Positions 8,457-17,900 of a stretch of 64,000 nt of DNA are shown here, one piece after another. The first letter of the stretch is position 1; the number at the start of each line of letters is the position of its first letter. Both the position numbers and the translations under genes were made by a program. Below the pieces are notes generated by a model. The model did no database searches, was not told the origin of the DNA, and saw only the letters and a list, made by a program, of their open reading frames with translations. The stretch is from the NCBI RefSeq assembly GCF_019704555.1, contig NZ_AP024745.1, positions 11,025,501 through 11,089,500 of the forward strand, written 5' to 3'. This DNA is from Actinoplanes sp. L3-i22. Its GTDB lineage: Bacteria > Actinomycetota > Actinomycetes > Mycobacteriales > Micromonosporaceae.

Positions 8457-9667
8457 CAACGGTTGAATTCCGTACGCCGGCCGCGCTCGCCGACGCCGAG
8501 CGCTGGACCGCGCACAACTACCACCCGCTGCCGGTCGTCGTCGCCGAGGCCGAGGGCGCCTGGGTCACCGACGTCGACGGCCGCCGCTTCCTGGACATGC
8601 TCGCCGGCTACTCGGCGCTGAACTTCGGGCACCGGCACCCCGCGCTGATCGCCGCCGCGCACGCCCAGCTGGACCGGCTCACGCTGACCAGCCGCGCGTT
8701 CGTGCACGACCAGTTCGCCACGTTCTGCGCGGGCCTGGCCGAGCTGTGCGGCAAGGACCTGGTGCTGCCGATGAACACCGGCGCCGAGGCGGTGGAGACC
8801 GCGATCAAGGTGGCCCGCAAGTGGGGCTACCAGGTCAAGGGCGTGCCGGACGGGCAGGCCGAGATCATCGTGGCGGACGGCAACTTCCACGGCCGGACCA
8901 CCACGATCGTCAGCTTCTCCACCGACCCGCAGGCCCGGGCCGACTTCGGGCCGTACACGCCGGGCTTCGTGGTGGTGCCCTACGGCGACGCCGCCGCGCT
9001 GGCCGCCGCGATCACCCCGAACACGGTCGCGGTGCTGGTCGAGCCGATCCAGGGCGAGGCCGGCGTGCTGATCCCGCCGGCCGGGTACTTCGCGGCGGTC
9101 CGGGAGGCGTGCACCGCGAACAATGTGCTGCTGATCGCCGACGAGATCCAGTCCGGCCTGGGCCGGACCGGGAAGACGTTCGCGATCGAGCACGAGGGCG
9201 TCGTCCCGGACATGTACCTGCTGGGCAAGGCGCTCGGCGGCGGCATCGTGCCGGTCTCCGCGGTCGCGGCGAACCGGGACGTGCTGGGCGTGCTCAAGCC
9301 GGGCGAGCACGGCTCGACGTTCGGTGGCAACGCGCTGGCCTGCGCGGTCGGCTCGGCGGTGGTCGAGCTGCTGCGGACCGGGGAGTTCCAGGAGCGGTCC
9401 GAGCGGCTCGGCGAGCGGCTGCGGGACGGGCTGTCCGGACTGATCGGCAAGGGGCTGCTGGCGGTCCGCGGGCGCGGTCTGTGGGCCGGGGTGGACATCG
9501 ACCCCGCGCTGATGACCGGGCGGGAGGCCTGCGAGCGGCTGGCCGAGCGCGGGGTGCTGGCCAAGGACACCCACGACTCGACGATCCGGCTCGCGCCGCC
9601 GCTGGTGATCACCGAGGCGGACCTGGACCACGCGGTCGCCCAGCTCGCCGCGGTGCTGGCGGGCTGA
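8453..9667 (+). CDS. rocD: Ornithine aminotransferase
   Basis: 404 residues from GTG 8453, chosen because GGAGG lies 7 nt upstream and the GTG overlaps the ddaH stop. An upstream ATG at 8429 would extend into ddaH and has no ribosome-binding site. This is a class III aminotransferase: NTGAEAVETA binds the PLP phosphate, DEIQSGLGRTG holds the PLP-ring Asp, and LLGKALGGG holds the Schiff-base Lys. It converts ornithine to glutamate semialdehyde. A strong terminator follows. Confidence 0.9.
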   Translation: MTTVEFRTPAALADAERWTAHNYHPLPVVVAEAEGAWVTDVDGRRFLDMLAGYSALNFGHRHPALIAAAHAQLDRLTLTSRAFVHDQFATFCAGLAELCGKDLVLPMNTGAEAVETAIKVARKWGYQVKGVPDGQAEIIVADGNFHGRTTTIVSFSTDPQARADFGPYTPGFVVVPYGDAAALAAAITPNTVAVLVEPIQGEAGVLIPPAGYFAAVREACTANNVLLIADEIQSGLGRTGKTFAIEHEGVVPDMYLLGKALGGGIVPVSAVAANRDVLGVLKPGEHGSTFGGNALACAVGSAVVELLRTGEFQERSERLGERLRDGLSGLIGKGLLAVRGRGLWAGVDIDPALMTGREACERLAERGVLAKDTHDSTIRLAPPLVITEADLDHAVAQLAAVLAG

Positions 9668-9678
9668 GACCCGATCCG

Positions 9679-9727
9679 AAAGGCGCCGCTGCCGAGACCC
9701 GTCACCGGGCCGGCAGCGGCGCCTTTT
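9679..9727 (+). terminator. Intrinsic terminator of ddaH-rocD
   Basis: A 16 bp stem (AAAGGCGCCGCTGCCG / CGGCAGCGGCGCCTTT) with a 16-nt loop ends in TTTT, 11 bp past the rocD stop. A second hairpin, CCCCAGCCGCG/CGCGGCTGGGG, lies at 9776-9800. Confidence 0.85.
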
Positions 9728-9818
9728 CCGTCTTTCAAGATCAAAACCGCGATTTGGGTACGGCCGGTGCCCGGCCCCCAGCCGCGACGCGCGGCTGGGG
9801 ATCGCCTCGGAAGCCACC

Positions 9819-9978
9819 TCGCGTGGGTCCTTTGAAACCGCGCCCAACCGCGGACGTCGCCCTGTAGGGCCTCGCGTTTTTGGGCGCCCCGCGCCCTGCG
9901 AGGACCGGAAGGGTCCCCGCGGGAGCGACGATCAGTTATCGGCCGCAGCCGAGGCAATAAAGATCTTGAAGTTGATCT
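9819..9978 (+). repeat. Dispersed intergenic repeat, copy 2
   Basis: Same family as 33711-33870 (same orientation) and 1030-1178 (inverted). Positions 9870-9903 form CCTCGC/GCGAGG arms enclosing GGGCGC/GCGCCC. The segment occupies the gap between the convergent rocD and FHA-protein genes. Its 3' end (after about 9930) diverges from copy 3 but regains an AAGATCTTGA-like end. Confidence 0.8.
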
Positions 9979-9982
9979 TCGG

Positions 9983-11131
9983 TTATCGGCCGACCGGGCG
10001 GATGGCCATCGTCGGCGCCTCGGCCATCACCGACTGCGGCTGGACATTGCCGCCGTTCGCCCAGAGCTTGGCGCGGCCGACGTGGATGCCGGCGTAGAGC
10101 TCGACGATGTCCTCCGCGGTGAGGACCCGTGTCTCGTCGCGGTGCAGGGTGACCCGCTCCTCGTCGTCGAACGAGCCGTTCGGGCGGAAGCCGGTGCCGT
10201 TGGTGCTGATGTCCTTCGCGGTGATCTCGCCGGCCCGCAGGGCGAACCGGACGTGACCGCGACTGATCCACTTGCGCGCGTCCGCGGTCAGCCACTGGCC
10301 GAGCATCACGCCGCCGCCACCCTCCGGCGCGCGGCCGACGACGACCGGCTGGTCCTCCGAGACGGTGAACCGCTTGCGGATCACGCCGTCGATCCGGACC
10401 GCGAGCACCTCGATGGCCGGGCGCGGACCGGCGTCCTTGAGCCGCTCACCGTGCCGCGGGCAGGTCGGCACGCCGGCCCGCAACGCCGGCGGCGGCTGGG
10501 CGACCGGGCTGGTGAACGTGCGCATGTCCGCGAACGGGCTGTCCGAGTCGCCGCCGGTGCCGAACGTGGTGCAGTTGAAGTCCGGACACTTCCAGAGCCG
10601 CGCGAGCAACCGGTCACCGAGCGGCGAGCGGGTCGTCGGCGGGACCGTCTCGCCCCGGCCGACCCGGGCCACCAGCGCCGGACCGCCCTGCTGCGACACC
10701 AGGGCCAGCAGCCGGCCCGGCTCGGCGACCCACGGCCGGGTGGCGCGGAAGCGGTCCTCCCGGTCCCGGGTGAGCACCGGCAGGCCGAGCATCTCGGCCA
10801 CCTCCAGCACCCGGTCGTCCATCTGCGGCACGACCTCGACCTTGCCGTCGTCGGCCCAGCGGCGCACGACCATCCGCTCGTTCGACGTGAGGTCGGTGTC
10901 GGAGAGCAGGCCGCGCGGGGCGATCACGTAGACCGGGACGTTCTCCTCGGCCACGTACCTCCCGTAGGCGTCGACCAGCAGCCCGAGCCGGACCAGGCTG
11001 GCCGGCCGGCCGCCGTCGAGATCGGCGTACCGCACGACCTCCGACAGATCGACCACCGCCCGAGCCAGCGCCGGGTCGGTGGTGAGCTGGGCCTCGATGG
11101 CGTCGAGGACCTTGCTGACCTCGAATCTCAC
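9983..11131 (-). CDS. PIN-like / zinc-ribbon / FHA domain protein
   Basis: 382 residues from GTG 11131, set by GGGGGAGGA 6 nt upstream; a longer frame to 11257 has no such site. Residues 1-150 resemble a PIN-type nuclease fold: an acidic VVDLSEVV strand, then QMDDRVLEVAEMLGLP and LTRDRED. A Cys-containing segment follows (CPDFNC ... CPRH), which may bind zinc. The C-terminal 120 residues are an FHA domain with GRAPEG, SRGHV and STNGTG, the phosphothreonine-binding loops. FHA domains recruit partners phosphorylated by Ser/Thr kinases. A kinase-controlled RNA-cleaving role would be inference. I do not know a characterised homologue. Confidence 0.65.
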   Translation of the reverse strand: MRFEVSKVLDAIEAQLTTDPALARAVVDLSEVVRYADLDGGRPASLVRLGLLVDAYGRYVAEENVPVYVIAPRGLLSDTDLTSNERMVVRRWADDGKVEVVPQMDDRVLEVAEMLGLPVLTRDREDRFRATRPWVAEPGRLLALVSQQGGPALVARVGRGETVPPTTRSPLGDRLLARLWKCPDFNCTTFGTGGDSDSPFADMRTFTSPVAQPPPALRAGVPTCPRHGERLKDAGPRPAIEVLAVRIDGVIRKRFTVSEDQPVVVGRAPEGGGGVMLGQWLTADARKWISRGHVRFALRAGEITAKDISTNGTGFRPNGSFDDEERVTLHRDETRVLTAEDIVELYAGIHVGRAKLWANGGNVQPQSVMAEAPTMAIRPVGR

Positions 11132-11302
11132 GAGTCCTCCCCCTGTCCTGCAAACACGTATACCTCCGGTCATCATGCCCCGGACATGATCCGAGCGGCG
11201 AACCGGGCGGACGCCACGCCACGCTTTGCCCGCGGGTGTCCGTTTGCCGATTCTCACGATCGGGAACTTTCGTCATCGATGGTTCTTAACGAGAGGACAC
11301 CC

Positions 11303-12097
11303 ATGCGGACTTCACGGCTCGCTCTCACGGTGGCCACGGCCGCCCTCGCGGTGGCGGGCTGCACCGCGAACGGGACCACGGCGACCTCGTCGTCGGCTGC
11401 CCCCGAGGCATCGGCGGCGACCCCCACCACCAGCGCCGACCCGGCCGCCGTCAAGGCGCTGTCGGACGCCGCGGCGAAGCTCGGCGACACCAGCTTCAAG
11501 ATGACCATGACGAACGGGAGCGGCTTCCAGCTCGTCGCCAACATCGACACGCCGCACGGCAACGGCAACGCGGAGATGTCGGCGAAGGGCACGAACACCT
11601 CGCTCACCGTCAAGACCCTGCTGTTCGGCCAGGACCTCTACGCCCAGATCCCCGGGGTCACCACCGGTGACACCTGGACCCACCTGGACATGGCCCGGCT
11701 GCCGGACGGGGCGAACATCGGGCTCAAGCCCGGCCAGATCGACCCGGCGAACACCGCGCAGCTGCTGACCAGCACGTCCGACGTGCAGACGGCCGGCGAG
11801 GGGGCGTACTCCGGGACGGTCGACCTGACCAAGGCGGCCGGGGTGGCCGGGATCGACAAGGTGACCGTCGACGGGTACGGCGCGGACGCGCAGAAGGTGC
11901 CGTTCGAGGCCACTCTGGACCCGCAGGACCGGCTCGAGACGCTGACCCTGCGCCTGCCCGCGGTGAACAACGCGACGACGCAGCCGCTCGTGGTCAAGTA
12001 CAGCGACTACGGCCAGACGGTGACCGCGGAGAAGCCGCCGGCCGGTCAGATCACCGAGGCGCCGGCCAACGTCTACCAGGCGCTCGGCGGTAAGTGA
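11303..12097 (+). CDS. Secreted lipoprotein, LppX/LprG-like
   Basis: 264 residues from ATG 11303, supported by GAGAGG 6 nt upstream; an in-frame ATG at 11280 lacks a site. Signal peptide residues 1-20 end in a VAGC lipobox, so Cys becomes lipidated. A Ser/Ala/Thr-rich linker leads to a domain of beta strands with VDLTKAAGV and FEATLDPQDRL. These resemble the LolA/LppX-LprAFG fold that carries lipids between membrane layers. Ligand unknown. Monocistronic, divergent from the FHA-protein gene and convergent with the acyltransferase 13 bp away. Confidence 0.8.
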   Translation: MRTSRLALTVATAALAVAGCTANGTTATSSSAAPEASAATPTTSADPAAVKALSDAAAKLGDTSFKMTMTNGSGFQLVANIDTPHGNGNAEMSAKGTNTSLTVKTLLFGQDLYAQIPGVTTGDTWTHLDMARLPDGANIGLKPGQIDPANTAQLLTSTSDVQTAGEGAYSGTVDLTKAAGVAGIDKVTVDGYGADAQKVPFEATLDPQDRLETLTLRLPAVNNATTQPLVVKYSDYGQTVTAEKPPAGQITEAPANVYQALGGK

Positions 12098-12110
12098 CGG
12101 CTCAATGAGG

Positions 12111-13151
12111 TCAGACGCCGCGGTCCATCCACCAGGGCCGCGGCGCCGGCTTGTTCTCCTCGATCCAGGCGTCGATCCGGGCCCACCAGGCGTAGAGCCA
12201 GTCGACCCGCTCCTGCTCGCCGACCGGCACCTCCTCCGGCGGGACGCTCCAGAACCGCATCACCAGGCGCTTGTCCATCGGCAGCTCACGCCACACGTCG
12301 CCGACCGTGACCATCCGGTCCAGCCCGGTGTGCGCCACGAAGATCACCCCGGCGTCCGGCGCCGCGTCGATCGCCGCGAGCAGGCCACCCGGCTTCGGCG
12401 GGAGCAGGTTCCGCAGGTTCTCCGCCTTCACCGCCATCTCGTCCAGGCCGCTGGCCCGCAGCCGGGCGATCGCGTTCACCTTGCGGCGGGGCGTGAAGTT
12501 GCCGCCCTCCGGGAAGATCACGAACGCGTCGTTGTCGTCCAGCCCGGTGGCCAGCTCGCCGATCTGCTCCTCGAGCGTGTCGGTGGCCGTCCGCCCCGGC
12601 GTGATGAACCGGTTGGGCAGGCGGTTGAGCAGCACGTCCACCGCCGGATCCCACTGCAGCGCGGCCTTCAGCACGATCCGCGGCTCCCGGGCGAACCAGT
12701 TGACCAGGGCGTGGATCAGGGTGAACGAGTCACCCGGGCCGGCGTGCCGGCTCACCACGATCTCCGGCCGGCCCGGCTGGGCGGTGTCCGGATCGGTGCC
12801 GACCACGTCGATCGCCAGGTGCAGCGACCAGCGGGCGAACCAGAACAGGGTGCGCAGGAACCAGCCGGTCACCACGTAGTGCGCCCGCTGGAAGAACGGG
12901 TTCCGGATCCGCAGGCCGAAGCCCGACGCCAGCCAGAGCGCGGTCAGCACGATCAGGGCGGCGGCGTCCCACACCACATAGACGATCAGCAGGAAGACCA
13001 GCCGGGGCACCCGCAGCCGGCCCGGGACCAGCGGCGACACGGCCAGCGCGAAGAGCAGCCAGATCGGCAGAGTGGTGAGCAACGTCACGGCGAGCAGGAC
13101 GACGGCCGGGGCGATGACGAGGCGGCGGACCCAGGTCGGCGGAAGTCTCAC
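12111..13151 (-). CDS. PlsC-type membrane acyltransferase
   Basis: 346 residues from GTG 13151, whose last bases overlap the upstream patatin gene stop (GTGA). Two or three N-terminal membrane segments (about 8-35 and 45-70) precede an acyltransferase domain. That domain carries the H-x4-D motif in SRHAGPGDS and the FPEGGNFTP block that contacts the phosphate of the acceptor. Family members acylate lysophosphatidic acid or other glycerolipids. Coupling to a patatin-like hydrolase suggests a deacylation/reacylation (lipid remodelling) unit. Confidence 0.82.
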   Translation of the reverse strand: MRLPPTWVRRLVIAPAVVLLAVTLLTTLPIWLLFALAVSPLVPGRLRVPRLVFLLIVYVVWDAAALIVLTALWLASGFGLRIRNPFFQRAHYVVTGWFLRTLFWFARWSLHLAIDVVGTDPDTAQPGRPEIVVSRHAGPGDSFTLIHALVNWFAREPRIVLKAALQWDPAVDVLLNRLPNRFITPGRTATDTLEEQIGELATGLDDNDAFVIFPEGGNFTPRRKVNAIARLRASGLDEMAVKAENLRNLLPPKPGGLLAAIDAAPDAGVIFVAHTGLDRMVTVGDVWRELPMDKRLVMRFWSVPPEEVPVGEQERVDWLYAWWARIDAWIEENKPAPRPWWMDRGV

Positions 13152-13996
13152 GGCAGCGGGTGCACATTGGCGGCCAGGTAGCGCCGGGACGCGGTGTAGG
13201 CCCGGCTGATCCGGCGGCCGACCCGGGCCATGTCCCGGTACGCCCACGGGGAGTCGTCGCCGCCCTCGGCGCTGCCACTGGGCAGGACGTGCACCCGGAC
13301 ACCGGTCGGCAGGGTCGCCATGTCCCGGGCGAAGCGGTGCCGCCGGGCGATCTCGAACGCCACCTGCGCCACCTCCCACGGCCGTCGGGGCACCGCGAGT
13401 GGTCGCTCCACCCGGCCGACCTGGAGCACGAAGATGAGCCGCGCGCCGAGCCGGACCGCCTCACTGATCGGGATCGAGTTCACGATCCCGCCGTCCACGA
13501 AGTGCTCCCCGCCGATCTCCATCGGCGGCAGCAGCCCGGGCACCGCGGACGAGGCGAGCACCGCGTCGACCAGCGGTCCACTGTCGAACCAGTGCTCGGC
13601 GGCCCGCTCGATGCTGGCCGCGCAGCAGTGGAACGGCACCTTCAGATCGCCGAACGTGGCGGCCTCGCCCAGCTCACCCTCGAGCAGCCGGCGCAGCGGG
13701 AGCGGCGAGTGCAGGTGGGTGCGGGCCGCGAACCGGCGCAGCTGCCGGCCGATCGAGTCGCCGTAGACCGCCGCCGCCTCCGGGGACGCCCAGAGCCGGA
13801 CCAGCCGGTCGGTGACCGCCTCCCCCGGCTCGGCGGCGACCAGGGCGCCGTTCACCGCCCCGATCGACGTACCGACCACCACGTCCGGGCGGAAGCCGGC
13901 CCGGAACAGGGCACGCAGCATGCCCACCTCGACCGCCCCGAGCACACCGCCACCACCGAGCACGAACGCCACCGGACCGTCGACCATGTCGCCCAT
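13148..13996 (-). CDS. Patatin-like phospholipase
   Basis: 282 residues with the full patatin signature: GGGGVLGA oxyanion loop near residue 14, catalytic Ser in GTSIG near residue 44, and catalytic Asp in DGG near residue 168. Such proteins hydrolyse acyl chains from phospholipids or other lipids through a Ser-Asp dyad. No signal peptide is seen. An ATG at 13987 is an equally possible start. It is the first gene of a two-gene operon with the acyltransferase and is divergent from merR across 51 bp. Confidence 0.87.
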   Translation of the reverse strand: MGDMVDGPVAFVLGGGGVLGAVEVGMLRALFRAGFRPDVVVGTSIGAVNGALVAAEPGEAVTDRLVRLWASPEAAAVYGDSIGRQLRRFAARTHLHSPLPLRRLLEGELGEAATFGDLKVPFHCCAASIERAAEHWFDSGPLVDAVLASSAVPGLLPPMEIGGEHFVDGGIVNSIPISEAVRLGARLIFVLQVGRVERPLAVPRRPWEVAQVAFEIARRHRFARDMATLPTGVRVHVLPSGSAEGGDDSPWAYRDMARVGRRISRAYTASRRYLAANVHPLP

Positions 13997-14012
13997 CGTT
14001 CCACGAGGCTTG

Positions 14013-14031
14013 CCTTGACGCCGGTGTCAGG
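14013..14031. promoter_or_regulatory. Candidate MerR operator in the merR/patatin divergent region
   Basis: CCTTGAC and GTCAGG arms form an imperfect inverted repeat (TGAC-N6-GTCA), 17 bp before the merR start. MerR regulators bind such dyads in their own promoters. TTGACG here and TAGCGT at 14035-14040 could be promoter elements, although the 14 bp spacing is short for a sigma-70 promoter. Confidence 0.45.
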
Positions 14032-14047
14032 CCGTAGCGTCGGCGGC

Positions 14048-14419
14048 ATGCTGATCGGGGAGCTCGCGGAGCGGGCCGGGACGAGTCCGCGCACGCTGCG
14101 GTACTACGAGGAGCACGGGCTGGTCCGGGCGCGCCGGGACGCGAACGGCTACCGGCAGTACGACGACGGCGAGCTGCGCGTCGTGCACGAGATCCGCACG
14201 CTGCTGGCGTCCGGGTTCGGCCTGGACGACATCCGGCCGTTCGTCGCCTGCCTGCGGGCCGGGAACAGCGCCGGGCACGTCTGCCCGGACTCGGTCGCGG
14301 TGCTGCGCCGCAAGATCGCCGAGGTGGACGACTACCTCGGGCAGCTCACCGACGTCCGCGCGCGCCTGCACGACCAGCTCAATCAAGCATTGGAGAACCC
14401 ATGCCGGCGAGCCCGCTGA
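14048..14419 (+). CDS. MerR family transcriptional regulator
   Basis: 123 residues. The winged helix begins at the N-terminus (MLIGELAERAGTSPRTLRYY), followed by a dimerisation helix. Two cysteines, Cys68 and Cys79, lie in the sensor region (PFVACLRAG ... HVCPDS). The short length and lack of an effector domain match small metal/redox-sensing MerR proteins. The gene overlaps trxA by 19 bp, so the regulator and thioredoxin are co-expressed; a thiol or oxidative signal is a reasonable inference. Confidence 0.87.
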   Translation: MLIGELAERAGTSPRTLRYYEEHGLVRARRDANGYRQYDDGELRVVHEIRTLLASGFGLDDIRPFVACLRAGNSAGHVCPDSVAVLRRKIAEVDDYLGQLTDVRARLHDQLNQALENPCRRAR

Positions 14420-14748
14420 TCACGATCACCGACGCCACCTTCGACGAGCTGGTCCGGCAGGCCCGGCAGCCGGTGGTGGTCGACTTCTGGGCGACCTGGT
14501 GCCCGCCGTGCGGGCCGATGTCCCGGGTCCTCGCCGAGCTCGCCCCGGAGTTCGACGGGCGGCTGACGATCGGGACGCTGGACGCCGACGAGAACCCGGT
14601 GAGCACGCTCGCCTACCGGGTGATGGCGATGCCGACCCTGCTGTTCTTCACCGGCGGGGTGGTGACGTCGTCGATCGTCGGGGCGCGGCCGAAGTCGGTG
14701 CTGCGGGCGGCGCTCGGGAACGTGGTCACGCCGTACGTCAATCGGTAG
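14401..14748 (+). CDS. trxA: Thioredoxin with WCPPC active site
   Basis: 115 residues of the thioredoxin fold. VVDFWATWCPPC places the redox cysteines at 34 and 37, and the cis-Pro loop is AMPTLLFF. The active site is CPPC instead of the usual CGPC, which should shift the redox potential. It lies in an operon with the MerR regulator. The start ATG 14401 lies inside merR. The 3' end is 9 bp from the convergent zinc-finger gene. Confidence 0.9.
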   Translation: MPASPLITITDATFDELVRQARQPVVVDFWATWCPPCGPMSRVLAELAPEFDGRLTIGTLDADENPVSTLAYRVMAMPTLLFFTGGVVTSSIVGARPKSVLRAALGNVVTPYVNR

Positions 14749-14757
14749 TTTTCTCTT

Positions 14758-14973
14758 TCAATCGAGCTCGGGCATCGCCACCGGCTGGGGCCGGGGGTGG
14801 CAGGCGCCGCACTGCACGGCGTCCTCCACCACCAGGGCCTCGGCCCGGTCCCGGTGCACCGACCTGGTGATCTCCAGAACGTACGGGCCGAAGCGCGCGT
14901 GCTCGGCGCACACGCCACGCCCGCAGAAGCGGCAGGCGCCCCGGGCCGACTCGGCACAGAACCAGCAGAGCAT
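14758..14973 (-). CDS. Small Cys-rich zinc-finger protein
   Basis: 71 residues beginning MLCWFC, with CRFCGRGVCAEH and a later CGAC pair: four CxxC/CxxH elements in a B-box- or DUF2180-like arrangement, likely binding two zinc ions. No enzyme motif. It starts 8 bp after the stop of the 1038-residue membrane protease gene on the same strand, so the two are almost certainly one operon. The function is unknown. Confidence 0.7.
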   Translation of the reverse strand: MLCWFCAESARGACRFCGRGVCAEHARFGPYVLEITRSVHRDRAEALVVEDAVQCGACHPRPQPVAMPELD

Positions 14974-14981
14974 TGTTCCCC

Positions 14982-17900
14982 CTATTGGCCGGAGGCCGTC
15001 GCCTCCGTCGTCGGCACCGTGGTCGGCGTGGTCGTCGGCGGCGTCGTCGTCGGCGCAGTGGTCGCGGCCGTCGTCGTCGGAGCCGTCGTCGTCGGCCGGG
15101 TCGTCGTGGGATTCGTGGTCGGCCGGGTGGTCCGGGTCGGGACCGTGGTCAGGGTCGGCGTGGCACTCGTGGAGGCCGACGGGGACGGGGACGCCGACGC
15201 GCTGGCGCTGCTCGAGCTGACGCTCGGGACCGGCGCGACGCTGCCGGACGGCTCCGCCGAGGCGGACGGGAACGGCTCCTCGGTCGGCTCGCCGCCCTCG
15301 GTGCCGGTCGTCGGCGGGGTCACCTTGACCCCGTCACCACAGGTCAGCGTGGTGCCGGTGGGCTCACTGGGGACACCGCCGGCGGTGACCGTGCCGGTCG
15401 AGACCACGACCGTCGTCAGGTCGGCCGAGAACCAGGCCTTGCCGTCGTTCGTGACGTCGCCGGCGGACCGGGCCACGGTCAGGGCGAGCGGACGGTACGC
15501 CCCGCTCGTGCCGGTCGTGCCGGCCAGCACCCGCCCGGTGGCCAGGCTCACCTGGCCGGACGGGGCCGCCTGACGGCCGCTCGCCACCGACGCGGCGTCC
15601 AGCGTGAGCCGGGTGCCGGGGCAGATCCGCAGCGCGCCGCCACCCGGGAAGGTGAGCCAGGCGCGGCCCTTCTTCGGGGCCTCGACCTGCGCGCCGACGG
15701 CCAGATAGCGCCGGTCGCCGACGGCCAGCTTGTCCTTGACCCCGCCGGTCTGCACGGTGGCGGTGCCCTCGTCGACGGTGAGCAGCGCCTTCGCGCTCGG
15801 CATCTCGGCCCAGGCCGGGCCGGCGCTGAGATCCAGGGTGACCCCGCCGAGCACGACGACCAGCAGCAGGCTGACGAACACCCACATCCGCTTCTCGAAG
15901 TGCCGGTCGACGTCGAACTCCTCGTCGCTGTCCGGCGGGCCGGGCGGCACCGCCAGCGGCGGGTGCACGGCGCCGGGCCGGACCGAGTGCGGGCTGCCGG
16001 GGCGCAGGCTGGGCATCGGCGCGCCGGGCCGGGCCTCGAAACCGATCAGCGGCGGCAGGTCCGAGGCGTCCGGGATGATCCAGAGCCGGACCGGGGTACG
16101 GGTCTGCGCCACCATCCCCGGCGTGCCGTCCCCGACCGGGCCGACCAGCGTGCCGCGGCGCAGCTCGACGCCGTCCGGCATGGCGATCACCCCGGACTCG
16201 ACGACCACCGCGTGGGTCGGGCCGTGCAGGATCACCGGGGCGCCCGGCTCCAGGTCGACCGGGTGCGCGGCGGCGATCAGCGCGAGCTGCTGATCCTCCT
16301 CCAGGCCGGCCAGCGCCGGGGTGTCGGCGAACAGCGCCTCGGCCTCGGCCCGCTCCATCGGCGGCGGGCCGGGCAGCGGGCCGACCACGGTGGCGACCGT
16401 CGAGGTCGGGATCGCCAGCAGGGCGGCGCCGCCGGCGGCGTGCCAGTCCAGCGCGGCGGTGCGGTTGGTCAGCGCGGCGGCCAGGCCGACCACGATGCCC
16501 GGGCCGGCGTGGTGCCGGATGCTGCCGCCCGGGTCGCCGGGGCGACGGCCGTGCAGGGCGCCCTCGACCACCACGTAGACCGCGGCCGGCTCCTCGCCGG
16601 CCAGCACCAGCTGCCGGCCCACCCGCGGGTGCTCCCAGCGGGCCCGGGCGGCCAGCGACTGCAGCGCCGGCTCGGGCAGGCCGCCCAGGTCGGAGGCGTG
16701 CAGCGCGGCCATCCGGCGCGGCATGTCGCGCTCCTGGTCGCGCTCGGCGGCACGCCGGCGCCACCGGCGCCAGCCGCTGCCGAACCGGCCGGCCAGGAAG
16801 TAGAGCGGCGGGGCCAGCAGGCCCAGCACCATCACGGCCAGGAGCAGCTGGGACGCGACGCCCTCGTACCAGAGGCCGAGGACCAGGCCGGCGACCCGGT
16901 CGGTCCACAGGCGGTAGCCCAGCGCCACGGCGGCGGCCAGCCAGAAGAGGGCGAGCAGGCCGTACAGCGCGATCAGCCGGCCCTCCCGGTCCAGCACCGA
17001 CCAGCGCGGGCCCCGGCGGCGCAGCCGGCCGCTGATCCAGGCCAGGCCGCGGGCCCGCAGGTCGGGGATCTCCAGCCAGTCCATCAGCAGGTACTGCCCG
17101 TCCAGCGGCAGCAGCGGGCTCATGTTGAAGAACGTGTGCAGGTAGAACAGGAAGGCCAGCTTGAAGGCGAAACCGCCGGTGGCCGGCGCCGCCAGCCCGA
17201 TCACCTGGACCAGGCCGGCCAGGGCCAGACCGGTCGCCGGGCCGGCCGCGGTGACCGCGATCCGGGCGCGCCGGCCGGCCATCCAGACGTCGCTGGTGTC
17301 GACGAAGACCGTGGGCAGGCCGAAGTTCAGCAGCAGCCCGGCGGACGGCACCTCCCGGCCGACCCGCTTCGCCGCCAGCGCGTGCCCGAGCTCGTGCAGG
17401 GCCATCGCGACCACGTTGAGCAACAGCAGCGAGATCGCGCCGAGTAGGTAGGAGTCACCCGAAAGGAACAGGGCGTGCCCGCCCCGCTGCCAGCTGAGCA
17501 CGAACAGCACCCCGCCGACCGCCGCCAGCAGGGTGCCGAGCCAGACCGCGGGCCGGGTGAAGAGCAGCTTGCCGACGCTGTTGTAGAGGCCGGTGAGCGC
17601 GGCGTCGACCGGTACCGAGAGGACCCGGCGGCCCCGGATCGGCGGCTTCGGCGCGGGCGCCCGGCTCATCTCGCGCAGCGGGCGGAAGGCGTCCCGCGGG
17701 AGGTCCTCCAGCATCCGGTTGCCGGCCAGGTCGGCGACGACCCGGCGGACCTGGTCCGGGGCGAGCCGGCCGGCGATCCGGGCGAACTCGGCGACCAGGC
17801 GGGCGACCGTGCAGGAGCCGTCCATCATCAGGGCGAGCTGGTACTCCTCCGGGCTGAGCCGGAGGTAGCAGCTGCGGCCGCCGTCCTCGGGGGAGCGGAG

